The notes: generated from the letters alone by a model not told the origin. A stretch of DNA of 39,696 nucleotides from Chloroflexota bacterium (GCA_004297765.1 SCTZ01000183.1:1-39696), one strand, 5' to 3'. Shown: positions 1 through 8,653, counted from the first letter of the stretch. Program-made: numbers and translations.

Positions 1-908
1 GTGTTGCGGGAACGATCGGGATGCTCTTCGTGTCCGTCGCCGTCTTTGGCGGCGGCGCTCTGATGGAGTGCGGCACGGAGGAGCAGAGGCAGCGAATTCT
101 GCCCGGGCTGGGGAAGGGCGAGACCATCATCGTCTTCGCGCTAACTGAGCCGAACAGCGGCTCCGATGCCGCTGCGCTACGCACCACCGCGGATGCGGAC
201 GGCGATGACTTCGTGCTCAACGGATCGAAGATCTTCTGCACCGGGGCCCTGATCGCAGACTATATCGTGACCGTGGTGCGGACCAACCGAAGCGTGCCGA
301 ATCACAAGGGGCTGAGCTTGTTCCTGGTCGATCGCAAGAGTCCTGGGCTGAGCATCAGACCGCTCCCGAAGCTGGGCTACAAAGCTATCCAAACCTGCGA
401 GGTTGGCTACGACAACGTCCGCGTGCCCAGGGCGAACCTGATGGGCGAGGTCGATCAGGGTTGGCCTCTGCTTCTGCGCACCCTGGACGTCGAACGCATC
501 AGCACGGCCGCCATGGCCGTCGGGATGTCCGACGGGGCTTTCAGCTACGCGCTGCAATATTCTAAGGAGCGCGAGCAGTTCGGTCAGCCCATCGGCAAGT
601 TCCAGGTCATCTCCCATATGCTGGCCGATATGGCGGCAGAGACCGAGGTAGGGCGCCTGTTGACCTACCAGGCCGCCTCGAAGAAGACCCAGGGGATTCC
701 CTGCTCCCTGGAGGCGTCCATGGCCAAGGCTTACTCAACAGAGTTGGCCACACGTACGGCCACCCGTGGTATGCAGATCATGGGGGGCTACGGCTATATG
801 ATGGAGTATGACATGCAGCGGTACTACCGCGAGGCGAAGCTGCTGGAAGTGGCCGGCGGCTCGAACCAGATTCAACATGAGATCATAGCCAAGCTTATCG
901 GGCTGTGA
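1..908 (+). CDS. Acyl-CoA dehydrogenase, 5'-truncated by window edge
   Basis: FAD-dependent enzyme that would oxidise an acyl-CoA thioester to the 2-enoyl-CoA and pass electrons to an electron-transfer flavoprotein. The frame is open from base 3, so the true start lies outside the window; the 295 residues after the first in-frame Met are the middle and C-terminal domains of a family usually near 380 residues. The family motif FALTEPNSGSDAA is present. The C-terminal end reads EVAGGSNQIQ, with Gly where MCAD-type enzymes have the catalytic Glu. The helix segment LDVER instead carries a Glu at the position used by isovaleryl-CoA and long-chain acyl-CoA dehydrogenases, so a catalytic base seems present. 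It is followed after 15 bases by an LLM oxidoreductase and probably shares an operon with it. The substrate is unknown. Confidence 0.95.
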   Translation, partial: VAGTIGMLFVSVAVFGGGALMECGTEEQRQRILPGLGKGETIIVFALTEPNSGSDAAALRTTADADGDDFVLNGSKIFCTGALIADYIVTVVRTNRSVPNHKGLSLFLVDRKSPGLSIRPLPKLGYKAIQTCEVGYDNVRVPRANLMGEVDQGWPLLLRTLDVERISTAAMAVGMSDGAFSYALQYSKEREQFGQPIGKFQVISHMLADMAAETEVGRLLTYQAASKKTQGIPCSLEASMAKAYSTELATRTATRGMQIMGGYGYMMEYDMQRYYREAKLLEVAGGSNQIQHEIIAKLIGL

Positions 909-923
909 TCGGAGGAGAGAAGC

Positions 924-2057
924 ATGGGTCGTAAACCGGTCAAAATCGGCGCACCCGGAGGGCTCGTTCCACCGTTCGACGCGGTGGTCAAGACGGCCCA
1001 GAGAAACGAGGAGCAGGGCTTCGATTCGCTCTGGTTTCCTGATCACTTCATGGCCTGGCATCCTGAGTCCATCTGGACGCCTGATCTCACGCCAATCGCC
1101 AAGTTCCAGTCGAACCCGCATATCTTCTACGATACCATCGGCACCATGGCCGTGGTTGGCTCGCAGACGCAGAACATAACACTGGGGACATCCGTCACAG
1201 AGCCCATTCGGCGTCACCCGGCCCTGCTGGCGCAGGAGTTCTTGACCCTGGACCATATCACGAAGGGGCGGGTCGTTCTCGGCATCGGCGCGGGCGAGGG
1301 TGAGAACATCATCCCCTACGGCCTGGATTTCAGCCAACCAGCCTCGCGTCTTGAGGAAGCCCTGCGCATTATTCGTCTCCTCTGGGAGAACAACGGTCCG
1401 GTTGACTACGATGGCAAGTACTGGAAGCTCAAAGACGCAGTGATGGCCCTCAGCCCCTACCAGCCCGGCAAATACCCACCGATCTGGGTGGCGGCCCATG
1501 GACCACGCATGCTTCGCATGACCGGTGAGTTGGCCGATGGGTGGCTCCCCACCAAGATGGAGCCCGACGAGTACGGCGAGAAGCTCCAGATCGTCCGCAA
1601 CGCGGCCAAAGCGGTCGATCGCGATCCGGACGCCATCACCCCGGCCATGTGGACCTATCTGGTCATCGACGAAGATCCTCAGGCCTGCGAAGCTCTGCTC
1701 GATACGCTGCTGATCAAGGCGCTCTGTCTGTGTCTGCCGGCCGCGGCTTTTGAGCGACATGGGTGCAAGCATCCGTTGGGCGACAACTTCTACGGATTGA
1801 CGGACTACATCCCGACCCGTTATGGTCGGGAAGAGGCCCTGGCCGCCATCAACAAGATCCCGCACGAGGTCGTCAAAGAAGGCATCATGCACGGCACGCC
1901 TGACGATCTGGCGCAGCAGATCGACGCGCTGGCTGAGAAGGGACTGGAGCACATCGTCCTGTGGAACATCACGTTCACGGGCGACATGAGCAAGATGCGC
2001 TCCTCTTACCAGTTGATGTCCGATTTGGTCAAGCGCGTACACGGGGCAAATCAGTAG
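924..2057 (+). CDS. LLM-class flavin-dependent oxidoreductase 1
   Basis: Bacterial luciferase-like (LLM) TIM-barrel protein of 377 residues, using FMN or F420. Family members include F420-dependent reductases and two-component monooxygenases. Visible signatures are the N-terminal barrel strand with GFDSLWFPDHF, the segment TSVTEPIRRHPALLAQEFLT and the following LGIGAGEGEN. The start ATG sits behind GGAGGAGAG with good spacing. It lies between two acyl-CoA dehydrogenase genes, so it may act on the same carbon skeleton, for example a ring-opening or hydroxylating oxygenation or an F420-linked reduction. Cofactor and reaction cannot be decided from sequence. A Cys-rich stretch (KALCLCLPAAAFERHGC, about residues 254-271) looks like a family-specific insertion. 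Confidence 0.9.
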   Translation: MGRKPVKIGAPGGLVPPFDAVVKTAQRNEEQGFDSLWFPDHFMAWHPESIWTPDLTPIAKFQSNPHIFYDTIGTMAVVGSQTQNITLGTSVTEPIRRHPALLAQEFLTLDHITKGRVVLGIGAGEGENIIPYGLDFSQPASRLEEALRIIRLLWENNGPVDYDGKYWKLKDAVMALSPYQPGKYPPIWVAAHGPRMLRMTGELADGWLPTKMEPDEYGEKLQIVRNAAKAVDRDPDAITPAMWTYLVIDEDPQACEALLDTLLIKALCLCLPAAAFERHGCKHPLGDNFYGLTDYIPTRYGREEALAAINKIPHEVVKEGIMHGTPDDLAQQIDALAEKGLEHIVLWNITFTGDMSKMRSSYQLMSDLVKRVHGANQ

Positions 2058-2129
2058 CCAAAAGATTCGAATGGTTGCGCTCAATTCCTCAGCAGGTATG
2101 AGCAAGACGACGAAAGGAGAGGTGACCCG

Positions 2130-3272
2130 ATGCAGTTCTCGTTTACCGAAGAGCAGCGGATGTTCCAGCGATCGCTACATGAAATGCTGGACAAGGTGGC
2201 ACCGAGCAGCGTTATCCAGGAGCTCGACGAGAAGGAAGAGTTCCCAACCGAAATCGTCAAGAAGATGGCCGAGTTCGGCCTCTATGGGGTGGGGGTGCCG
2301 GAGGAGTACGGTGGATCGGGCGGCGGTCTGGCCGAGATGGCCATCGTTATGGAAGAGTTGGCCTACCACGGCGCGTGTCTGTTGTACGTCTATGCCCCGA
2401 CCGTGGGTTTCTGCCGACAGGCCATTCTTAGCTTCGGCAGCGAGGAGCACAAGCGTGAGTTCCTCCCACAGATCGCCAGTGGCAAGCTCCGCATGGCCAT
2501 GGGACTGAGCGAGCCGGACCACGGCTCCGACCTGGTCACGCTGGAGACGACCGCCGATCTGGACGGGGACGAGTATGTGATCCGCGGCAACAAGATCTTC
2601 ACCACCGGCGCGGACAACGCGCAATACATCTTCACGATGGTCCGGACCGATAAGAGCGTTTCTCCGAGCCGCGGCATCAGCGTTCTCCTGACCCCGACGA
2701 ACAGCCCGGGCATCAGTATTCGTCCCCTCAAGAAGCTGGGTGGGCAGGCAGTGCATACTTGCGAGGTCGCCTTCGACGACGTGCGCGTGCCCAAAGCCAA
2801 CCTGCTATATGAGCTCAACAAGGGCTGGAAGATCGTGATGGAGCACCTGGACGAGGAGCGCATCCTGATGGGAGCTCAGTGCCTCGGCACAGCGCGCGGC
2901 GCGTTCGAGTGTGCCCTGAGGTACGCCAAAGAGCGCGAGCAGTTCGGGCAGCCCATCGGCAAATTCCAGACGATCGCACACATGCTGGCCGACATGGCCA
3001 TCGATGTGGAGGCCATCCGCTTGATGACCTACAACAACATCTACCGCAAGACGAACGGACTGCCATGCACCAAAGAGGCGTCCATGGCCCGGGTCTTCTG
3101 CAGTGAAGCGGCCATGCGAACGGCTCACAAGGCTGTTCAGATCCACGGTGGCTACGGCTACATGATGGAGTACGACGCCCAGCGCTACTTCCGCGAGGCC
3201 AAGCTGTGGGAGATCGCGGGCGGCACCAACCAGATCCAGCGCGAAGTAATAGCCCGAGAGTTGGGACTGTAG
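2130..3272 (+). CDS. Acyl-CoA dehydrogenase 2 (IVD/LCAD-type catalytic Glu)
   Basis: Full-length 380-residue acyl-CoA dehydrogenase, the usual family size. It would introduce a 2,3 double bond into an acyl-CoA. The N-terminal helical domain begins FSFTEEQRMFQRS, the flavin-contacting motif reads MGLSEPDHGSD (about residues 124-134), and the C-terminal motif is EIAGGTNQIQR. The MCAD-position Glu is replaced by Gly, but Glu243 in LDEER matches the alternative base position of isovaleryl-CoA and long-chain acyl-CoA dehydrogenases (knowledge of those families). AAAGGAGAGGT precedes the ATG. It resembles the truncated dehydrogenase at the left edge over its whole visible length, suggesting duplication around the LLM gene. 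A branched or cyclic acyl-CoA substrate is plausible but not shown. Confidence 0.95.
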   Translation: MQFSFTEEQRMFQRSLHEMLDKVAPSSVIQELDEKEEFPTEIVKKMAEFGLYGVGVPEEYGGSGGGLAEMAIVMEELAYHGACLLYVYAPTVGFCRQAILSFGSEEHKREFLPQIASGKLRMAMGLSEPDHGSDLVTLETTADLDGDEYVIRGNKIFTTGADNAQYIFTMVRTDKSVSPSRGISVLLTPTNSPGISIRPLKKLGGQAVHTCEVAFDDVRVPKANLLYELNKGWKIVMEHLDEERILMGAQCLGTARGAFECALRYAKEREQFGQPIGKFQTIAHMLADMAIDVEAIRLMTYNNIYRKTNGLPCTKEASMARVFCSEAAMRTAHKAVQIHGGYGYMMEYDAQRYFREAKLWEIAGGTNQIQREVIARELGL

Positions 3273-3288
3273 AGGGAAGAGAAGAAAT

Positions 3289-4080
3289 ATGGCATACGAG
3301 CACATTCTGCTTGACAAAACCGACGGGTTGGCGACCATCACCTTGAACCGCCCGGAAGTCTACAACGCGATGAACACCAAGATGCTCCAGGAACTGGTGC
3401 ACGCCGTAGAGGACGTGTGCAAGGACGACCAGGTCCGGGCCATCATGTACACCGGCGCCGGGAAGGCCTTCTCGGCCGGCGGCGACATCAAAGAGATGGG
3501 TGGCACGCAGGGTCAGTGGATCGGGACCGCCAGCGAGGAATGGGTCTGGGCGACCTGCAAGATCGCCACGGCCTTCTACAACACGGAGAAGCCGGTCGTG
3601 GCGGCGGTCAACGGACTGGCCACTGGCGCAGGCGCCTGCTTCACCTTCGCGGCTGATCTGGTGTTGGCCTCTACCGAAGCCTGGTGGGGCATCTTCTTCG
3701 TGAAGCGAGCGGTAATGCCAGACTTCGGCGGCATGTTCTTCCTGCCGCGCATCATCGGCGCGAACCGAGCCAAAGAGCTGATGTTCTTCGGCGATCGCCT
3801 GGATGCTCAGCGGGCCTACGAGATCGGTCTCGCCCAGAGAGTCGTCCCGGCGGAGCGGTTCGCCGAGGAGTCCCGCGCCTACGCGCAGCGCCTGGCCCAT
3901 GGCGCCACCAAAGCCATCGGCACGGCCAAAGTGATCATCAACCGCGGTCTGGAGACCGATCTGGACGCCGTGCTCAAATACGAGACCTACGCCCAGCGCA
4001 ACTGCTTCACCTCGGAGGACTTCAAAGAGGGCATGCAGGCCGCGTTAGAGCGACGCGAGCCGGTGTTCAAGGGAAGGTAA
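3289..4080 (+). CDS. Crotonase-fold protein (enoyl-CoA isomerase-like)
   Basis: A 263-residue member of the enoyl-CoA hydratase/isomerase (crotonase) superfamily. The CoA oxyanion-hole segments AFSAGGDIKEM (about residue 62) and NGLATGAGACFTFAADL are visible. The two glutamates of classical enoyl-CoA hydratase are both absent: the GGCEL position reads GACFT and the PE position reads FF. An Asp is present in MPDFGGMFFLPR, where PaaG-type isomerases have a catalytic Asp (family knowledge). This therefore looks more like a double-bond isomerase or other crotonase-fold reaction than a hydratase. It starts 16 bases after the dehydrogenase and is probably the last gene of the four-gene run from the left edge. 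The start is supported by AGAGGGAAGAG upstream. Confidence 0.9.
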   Translation: MAYEHILLDKTDGLATITLNRPEVYNAMNTKMLQELVHAVEDVCKDDQVRAIMYTGAGKAFSAGGDIKEMGGTQGQWIGTASEEWVWATCKIATAFYNTEKPVVAAVNGLATGAGACFTFAADLVLASTEAWWGIFFVKRAVMPDFGGMFFLPRIIGANRAKELMFFGDRLDAQRAYEIGLAQRVVPAERFAEESRAYAQRLAHGATKAIGTAKVIINRGLETDLDAVLKYETYAQRNCFTSEDFKEGMQAALERREPVFKGR

Positions 4081-4107
4081 GAATCCCTAACTCGATCTGA
4101 TTCCCGG

Positions 4108-4147
4108 GAGCGCGGGTATTCCTCAGGTAAGCAGGATGCCCGCGCTC
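4108..4147. repeat. Imperfect palindrome, GAGCGCGGG family
   Basis: Arms GAGCGCGGG (4108-4116) and CCCGCGCTC (4139-4147) are exact complements, with further partial pairing inside. The same core forms a longer perfect hairpin at 17188-17220, so this is one copy of a dispersed palindromic element. It could also end the upstream transcript, but no T-run follows. Confidence 0.7.
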
Positions 4148-4199
4148 TGGCGTGTAGCACGTCTTATACTCTTTTACGGTAGTCCCTTTGTGATCGGTC

Positions 4200-4232
4200 A
4201 GACCGCGGCGGCTTCGGAAACCGCCGCGGTCT
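4200..4232. repeat. Perfect GC hairpin, 12-bp stem
   Basis: AGACCGCGGCGG at 4200-4211 pairs exactly with CCGCCGCGGTCT at 4221-4232 around a 9-base loop. It sits between the crotonase-fold gene and the isomerase-like gene. No T-run follows, so it is either a palindromic repeat or a factor-dependent transcript end; the sequence does not decide. Confidence 0.7.
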
Positions 4233-4329
4233 CGGGGCCGGGATGACGAAGTCGCCAACGGGAAAGAGTATCAAACAGTGCTAGTTTCATGGTGTGAAGA
4301 GATCCGCGTGAAGCTCTGGAGGTAGTAGC

Positions 4330-5214
4330 ATGATAAAGCTGGCGCTTTCGGCGGTGGAGCTTGCGATAGGGGAACCGATCACGCCACTGCTTGAGATGGC
4401 AACTAAGCATGGCGTCCAGTGGATCGAGCTGTGGTATCCGGGGGGCTTTCGTGCGGAAGGTCGGGATCGAACCGTGAGCCGGATTCGTGAGGCGGGGGTC
4501 GGTGTGGCCTCCGTCGCTTCCGGCACTTCCTTGGTGCGAGATGGCAGCGTCCACCATCATCAGACCAGGCTCATCGAGGCCATCGAGCTCGCCCATGACC
4601 TTGGGGCTGGCTATGCGAATACCTACTTCGGGTTTCGATCGTGGAGAGACGATGATGGCAGCATCGAGCTATATGCGCAGAACATCAGGCCGTGCTTGAG
4701 GCGGGCGGAAGAGCTGGGTGTGGTCATCACGCTGGAGAACGAGTTCGACGGGATCGGCAAGGATTCGACCGGGAGCGACATCACCCGACGTCCTGAGGCG
4801 GTGCTGCGGCTGATGGAAGTTGTGGACAGCCCCCACTTACGATTGACCTTCGATGCCTGCAATTTCTATTTCGCGGGAGCCGAGCCGTTCCCGCAGTCCT
4901 ATGAAATGCTGCGCCCATACATCGCCTACGTTCACGCAAAGGATGGGCGCTGCACTGGGGAAGCGAGATCCACGGACACAGGGTGGACACAGTTCATCGA
5001 CACGGGCCGGCATTATGCCACATGCCCACTCGGCGAAGGAGGGGTCAATTGGCTTGGACTCCTGCATCGGCTTGTTGCGGATGGCTACCAGGGTTTTCTC
5101 ACCTTGGAGCCGCATGCAAGCCCCGAGAACCGCACGGCGGCCTGGGAGCATGCCATCAAGACCGTCGGTGAGTGGATGCCAGACTCCTTGACACGTTGTC
5201 CGAGCGTGCTATAA
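4330..5214 (+). CDS. TIM-barrel sugar-phosphate isomerase/epimerase-like protein
   Basis: A 294-residue protein of the xylose-isomerase-like/AP endonuclease 2 TIM-barrel superfamily. Candidate divalent-metal ligands follow the family pattern: Glu in ITLENEF, Asp in LTFDACN, His in YVHAKD and Glu in LTLEPH. Members isomerise or epimerise sugars and polyols, or act as hydrolases and dehydratases, so the reaction is open. CTGGAGGTAGTAGC precedes the ATG. It stands alone, with palindromes upstream and a promoter beginning inside its own 3' end: its last codons and stop (CTA TAA at 5209-5214) lie in the -10 region of the next operon. Its link to the surrounding acyl-CoA genes is unclear. Confidence 0.85.
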   Translation: MIKLALSAVELAIGEPITPLLEMATKHGVQWIELWYPGGFRAEGRDRTVSRIREAGVGVASVASGTSLVRDGSVHHHQTRLIEAIELAHDLGAGYANTYFGFRSWRDDDGSIELYAQNIRPCLRRAEELGVVITLENEFDGIGKDSTGSDITRRPEAVLRLMEVVDSPHLRLTFDACNFYFAGAEPFPQSYEMLRPYIAYVHAKDGRCTGEARSTDTGWTQFIDTGRHYATCPLGEGGVNWLGLLHRLVADGYQGFLTLEPHASPENRTAAWEHAIKTVGEWMPDSLTRCPSVL

Positions 5215-5215
5215 T
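5188..5215 (+). promoter_or_regulatory. Sigma-70-like promoter P1
   Basis: TTGACA at 5188-5193, a 16-base spacer and TATAAT at 5210-5215 are both perfect consensus boxes. The promoter lies inside the end of the isomerase-like gene; the TAA stop is part of the -10 region. It points to the dehydrogenase and Mo/W oxidoreductase operon starting at 5566, leaving a leader of about 340 bases. It is nearly the same as P2 at 12518. Confidence 0.8.
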
Positions 5216-5231
5216 GCGCTCGGGGTGACAC

Positions 5232-5248
5232 TTCACGTCAAACGTCAA
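5232..5248. promoter_or_regulatory. Operator O1, 17-bp near-palindrome
   Basis: TTCACGTCAAACGTCAA has two 7-base arms around a 3-base centre with one mismatch. It begins 17 bases after the P1 -10 box, exactly as O2 does after P2. A protein bound here would cover the start of the transcript, so repression is the simplest reading. The binding protein is inferred, not shown. Confidence 0.65.
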
Positions 5249-5565
5249 CCACGTCCCGTGACAGACGGCTAGTCATGACTAGCTCGTCGTCCTCCGGTGG
5301 CACCCCGGACAGTTTCCACGAGTCGGAGACCTGTTGTCCGACGTGGTGCTACTCTGGCCGTCCGTCCTATCACTGGAGCCTCGGACAGCTCCGTCCCGGC
5401 TTTCGCTTGGGTCCGTTTGCTCTCGTAGAGGGTTGGACTCGAGCACGAGATATTCCCCAAAGCGCCTATTTGCCAGTGGGAGGAGCCACAGCATCAGAGT
5501 TGCGAGAAGTTTGACGTCTCTTCACTTGTGGGTGCGTGACCTCGTAGCAGATAGGAGGAGCGATT
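5249..5565 (+). other. Long untranslated leader with 16-bp perfect palindrome
   Basis: This leader of about 317 bases follows P1/O1 and shows no convincing gene; open frames through it lack ribosome binding sites and family likeness. It holds the perfect palindrome GCTAGTCATGACTAGC at 5268-5283. The first bases after the operator (AACCACG, then CAGAC) match the P2 leader, so promoter, operator and early leader are one duplicated block. The SDR ribosome binding site GGAGGAG is at the end. Confidence 0.55.
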
Positions 5566-6375
5566 ATGGACCTGGCGTTGCAGGGCAAGACTGCCATCGT
5601 TACCGGTGGGGCCTCGAACATCGGGCGACGAATATCCCTGACCCTCGGCCGCGAGGGAGCCAACGTTGTAATCGTGGATCTGGATCCAAACCAGGGCAAC
5701 AAGGTGGTCCAGGAGATCGTGGGTGCGGGTGGTAAAGCTGTCTGTATCGAGACCGACGTGACCAGTTTGCCGGCCGTCGAAGCCATGTTCAAGCAGTCCG
5801 TCGACAGCTTTGGCCAGGTCCATGTCCTCGTCAACAACGTGGGCTGGGACAAGGTCATGTACTTCCTCGAGACCGATCCCGCCCTATGGGACAAGCTCAT
5901 CAATATCAACTACCGCAGCAACTTGAACACGTTCAAGACCGTTCTGCCGCATATGATCGAAAATGGCTACGGTCGCATCGTCAGCATCGCCTCCGAGGCC
6001 GGGCGCATCGGCGAGTTCCGTGAGTCCGTCTATTCCGGACTCAAGGCCGGGGTGATCGCCCTTTCCAAGTCAATCGCCCGGGAAGTCGGCCGCCATAACA
6101 TCACTGTCAACACCGTCTGCCCTGGCCTGACGATGCCCGAGGACGACTCGGAGGTCAGCGCCGTTAGCATGTGGGCCAAGGGCCGTGGCGAAGTCATCGA
6201 CTTCTTCCCGACCGAGGTCGAGATGGCGCAGGCCGCAAAGCGGTTCCCACTGCGTCGCGTCGGCCGGCCGCAGGATATCGCCAACGCCGTCGCCTTCCTG
6301 TCTTCTGACGCGGCCAGCTTCATCACCGGGCAGGCGCTCAGTGTTAGCGGCGGCTACACAATGATTGGAAGCTAA
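5566..6375 (+). CDS. Short-chain dehydrogenase, BadH-like
   Basis: A 269-residue classical SDR. TGGASNIGR (13-21) is the NAD(P)-binding turn, NNVG (90-93) the structural motif, and Ser143, Tyr156 and Lys160 (YSGLK) the catalytic residues. It ends with FITGQALSVSGGYTM, as expected for the family. The region NNVGWDKVMYFLETDP and the run through IASEAGRIGE resemble what I recall of BadH, the 2-hydroxycyclohexanecarboxyl-CoA dehydrogenase of Rhodopseudomonas. A role in oxidising a cyclic 3-hydroxyacyl-CoA to the ketone is therefore likely, though the related FabG-type activity cannot be excluded. It is the first gene after P1/O1, with GGAGGAG before the ATG and a Mo/W enzyme 78 bases downstream. 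Confidence 0.9.
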   Translation: MDLALQGKTAIVTGGASNIGRRISLTLGREGANVVIVDLDPNQGNKVVQEIVGAGGKAVCIETDVTSLPAVEAMFKQSVDSFGQVHVLVNNVGWDKVMYFLETDPALWDKLININYRSNLNTFKTVLPHMIENGYGRIVSIASEAGRIGEFRESVYSGLKAGVIALSKSIAREVGRHNITVNTVCPGLTMPEDDSEVSAVSMWAKGRGEVIDFFPTEVEMAQAAKRFPLRRVGRPQDIANAVAFLSSDAASFITGQALSVSGGYTMIGS

Positions 6376-6453
6376 GCTCAACCTCGTGGTCGACCAGTAA
6401 AGCTGGCGGTGCCCGTGTTGCCAGGACTAATATCCTACCAGGAGAGGTGAAGT

Positions 6454-8595
6454 ATGATCGAACGGAAGATTTCGTTCTGCCGCATCTGTGAGTGCTCCTG
6501 TGGCGTGGTCGTGACCGTGGAGGACGGCCGGATCGTCCAGGTCGAGCCCGACCGCGAGAATCCGCTCAGCGCGGGTCACCTATGCATCAAGGGTAAGTGC
6601 TTTCCAGAGGTCGTCTACGATCCTGATCGGCTGCTCCACCCGGTAAAACGGGTGGATGGCGGTTGGCAGCGCATCGGTTGGGCGCAGGCCATCGATGAGA
6701 TCGGCGAGAGGCTCGCCCATCTCATTGACAGCAACGGAGCGCGCGCTGTCGCCGGCTACATCGGCGGTGGCGCGGCCTTCTATCCTCCTTCGTGGCAACT
6801 GGCCGCCCGTTTTCTACGCGCCATAGGGTCCCCCAATCGCTTCTCTCCCGCCACCATAGATGCGATCAACTGGCTGCGGGCCTGCGAGGGCGTGCTGGGG
6901 GATCGCGCCTTGATTGGTATCCCGGAGTGGGGGGATGCTAAGTATATGCTGGTCATCGGGGCCAACCCGCTGACCACCAACTTCTCCATGCTACAGGTGA
7001 TGCCGCGAGGGCTGGAGCTTGTGCGCAAGGCCCGGCAGCGCGGCGCGAAGGTAGTGATGGTCAACCCGCGGCGGCCGGTCGAGTCCATGGGCATCACGGA
7101 CGAGCATCTTTTCATCGTCCCCAGCACCGATGTATTCTTCGTTATGGGGCTCATCAACGTGATCCTGCGGGAGGCGCTTCACGACAAGGAGTACGTGGCC
7201 AGTTACTGCAGCGGTCTGGAGACGCTGCGTGAGCTAGTGGCCGATTACACACCAGAGGCGACAGAGCGAATCACCGGAATCCCGGCCGATAAGGTCGTGC
7301 AGGTGGCGCGCGATTTTGCCCGCGCCCGGGGCGCCTTCGCGATCGCTCATACCGGTGTCTCCATGGCGCCCAATGGCACCCTGGGCGAGTGGGCGGTCAT
7401 AGTCTTGAACGCCATCACCGGCAACCTGGACCGACCCGGGGGCCTTTACTTCGATCCCGGCATCATTCCCTCCAAGCCGAAAGCCGCCCCGTCCGAGCGA
7501 CGCCCGGTCCCCGTCTCTCGGGTGCGAGATTACCGGCTCTATGGCAGCGAGTTCCCCTGCTCTATACTGGCCGACGAAATCCTCATGCCGGGCGAGGGTC
7601 AGATCCGGGCCTTGATCGTGACCGGTGGCAACCCGATGCTGTCTTTCCCCAATGCCAACAAGCTGGAGCGCGCCCTGGACCAACTCGATCTGCTCGTCTG
7701 CATCGATCGCTACGTGAACGAGACGGCCACCTTCGCGGACTATGTCCTGCCTGCGACCACCTTTTTCGAGCGACCGGACGTGAGTTGGCCTCTCACGCCG
7801 ACCAGCGCCGTTCCGTTTCTTCAGTGGGCAGACCGTGTGATCGAGCCTCTGGGCGAGTCGAAGACCGAGCTGGAAATCTTCCGAATGCTCTATCAGAGGC
7901 TCGGGATTCCGCTCATGAATCATCCTGGTCTGGAGGAAGAGGTGCGGGCCGCCGAGGAGGCGGGTGAAGGTATCGAGGCGATCAGCGACCTTGTCTTCAC
8001 GTTCCTAATGGGCGGGGCTCGGGTTTCTCTTGACGAGTTGAAACAACATCCGCACGGCCTGATCTTCGGTGAGAAGACGTTCGGTCAATCCATCCCCGAC
8101 CGTCTGGGCACGCCCGACAAGAAGATCCATCTGGCGCCCGAGGAGTTCGTTGAGCCCATTCGGCAGCTCGAGCCGCCTGTCCCGGATGGGCAGGACAACA
8201 GCTTCATTCTTATCTGCCGTCGTTTCCTATCTTCCTTCAATACGTCCTATCACAACGCGCCGTCCCTGCGCAAGGTGATCGACGAGAACTTCGCCGAGAT
8301 CAGCGCACACGATGCTGGCCGGCTGGACATCGCGGATGGGGAGTATGTCACGGTCCAGAGCAAGGTCGGCCGCGTCATCGCCAAGGCGAAGGTGAGCGAT
8401 GATATCGCGCCAGGTGTCGTGGCCATCCCTCATGGTTGGGGCCACGTGTACGAGACCTCTCAGCGGCTGGCTCGTCAGACGCCGGGGGTCAATCCCAACG
8501 TTCTCATCGACGACGAAGCTAGTTGCGATCCGTTCACCGGCAACCCGGCGCAAAACGGGACGCGGGTCTGGGTCACGAAGGGTGCGGTTGTCTGA
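6454..8595 (+). CDS. Molybdopterin/tungstopterin oxidoreductase 1 (DMSO reductase family)
   Basis: A 713-residue catalytic subunit of the DMSO-reductase/formate-dehydrogenase/acetylene-hydratase superfamily. Cys9, Cys12, Cys16 and Cys44 (C-x2-C-x3-C-x27-C) form the N-terminal [4Fe-4S] site. Cys144 in LRACEGV lies where the family has its metal ligand (Cys or Sec near residue 140), suggesting Cys-ligated Mo or W. The C-terminal molybdopterin-binding barrel includes the IPHGWGHVYETS region. There is no twin-arginine signal, so it is probably cytoplasmic. No dedicated small electron-transfer subunit is adjacent, so a non-redox (hydratase, transferase) or ferredoxin-linked reaction is possible. 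It follows the BadH-like gene under P1/O1, with AGGAGAGG before the ATG. Substrate unknown. Confidence 0.9.
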   Translation: MIERKISFCRICECSCGVVVTVEDGRIVQVEPDRENPLSAGHLCIKGKCFPEVVYDPDRLLHPVKRVDGGWQRIGWAQAIDEIGERLAHLIDSNGARAVAGYIGGGAAFYPPSWQLAARFLRAIGSPNRFSPATIDAINWLRACEGVLGDRALIGIPEWGDAKYMLVIGANPLTTNFSMLQVMPRGLELVRKARQRGAKVVMVNPRRPVESMGITDEHLFIVPSTDVFFVMGLINVILREALHDKEYVASYCSGLETLRELVADYTPEATERITGIPADKVVQVARDFARARGAFAIAHTGVSMAPNGTLGEWAVIVLNAITGNLDRPGGLYFDPGIIPSKPKAAPSERRPVPVSRVRDYRLYGSEFPCSILADEILMPGEGQIRALIVTGGNPMLSFPNANKLERALDQLDLLVCIDRYVNETATFADYVLPATTFFERPDVSWPLTPTSAVPFLQWADRVIEPLGESKTELEIFRMLYQRLGIPLMNHPGLEEEVRAAEEAGEGIEAISDLVFTFLMGGARVSLDELKQHPHGLIFGEKTFGQSIPDRLGTPDKKIHLAPEEFVEPIRQLEPPVPDGQDNSFILICRRFLSSFNTSYHNAPSLRKVIDENFAEISAHDAGRLDIADGEYVTVQSKVGRVIAKAKVSDDIAPGVVAIPHGWGHVYETSQRLARQTPGVNPNVLIDDEASCDPFTGNPAQNGTRVWVTKGAVV

Positions 8596-8653
8596 TTAGG
8601 CGGCTGGTCATGAGCGATGGCCGGGTCGCTCGCCAGCTAGCAGGAAAAGGCTA

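Noticed and set aside
735-2105. Long open frame of 456 codons on the - strand
   Set aside because: It lies antisense to the first acyl-CoA dehydrogenase and the LLM gene, has no ribosome binding site and no family likeness; long antisense frames are expected in GC-rich genes.
2815-3900. Open frame of 361 codons on the - strand
   Set aside because: It is antisense to the second dehydrogenase and the crotonase-fold gene, with Arg/Pro-rich composition typical of a shadow frame.
5275-5514. Small open frame in the P1 leader
   Set aside because: It overlaps the palindrome, has no ribosome binding site, and competing frames exist in the same stretch.
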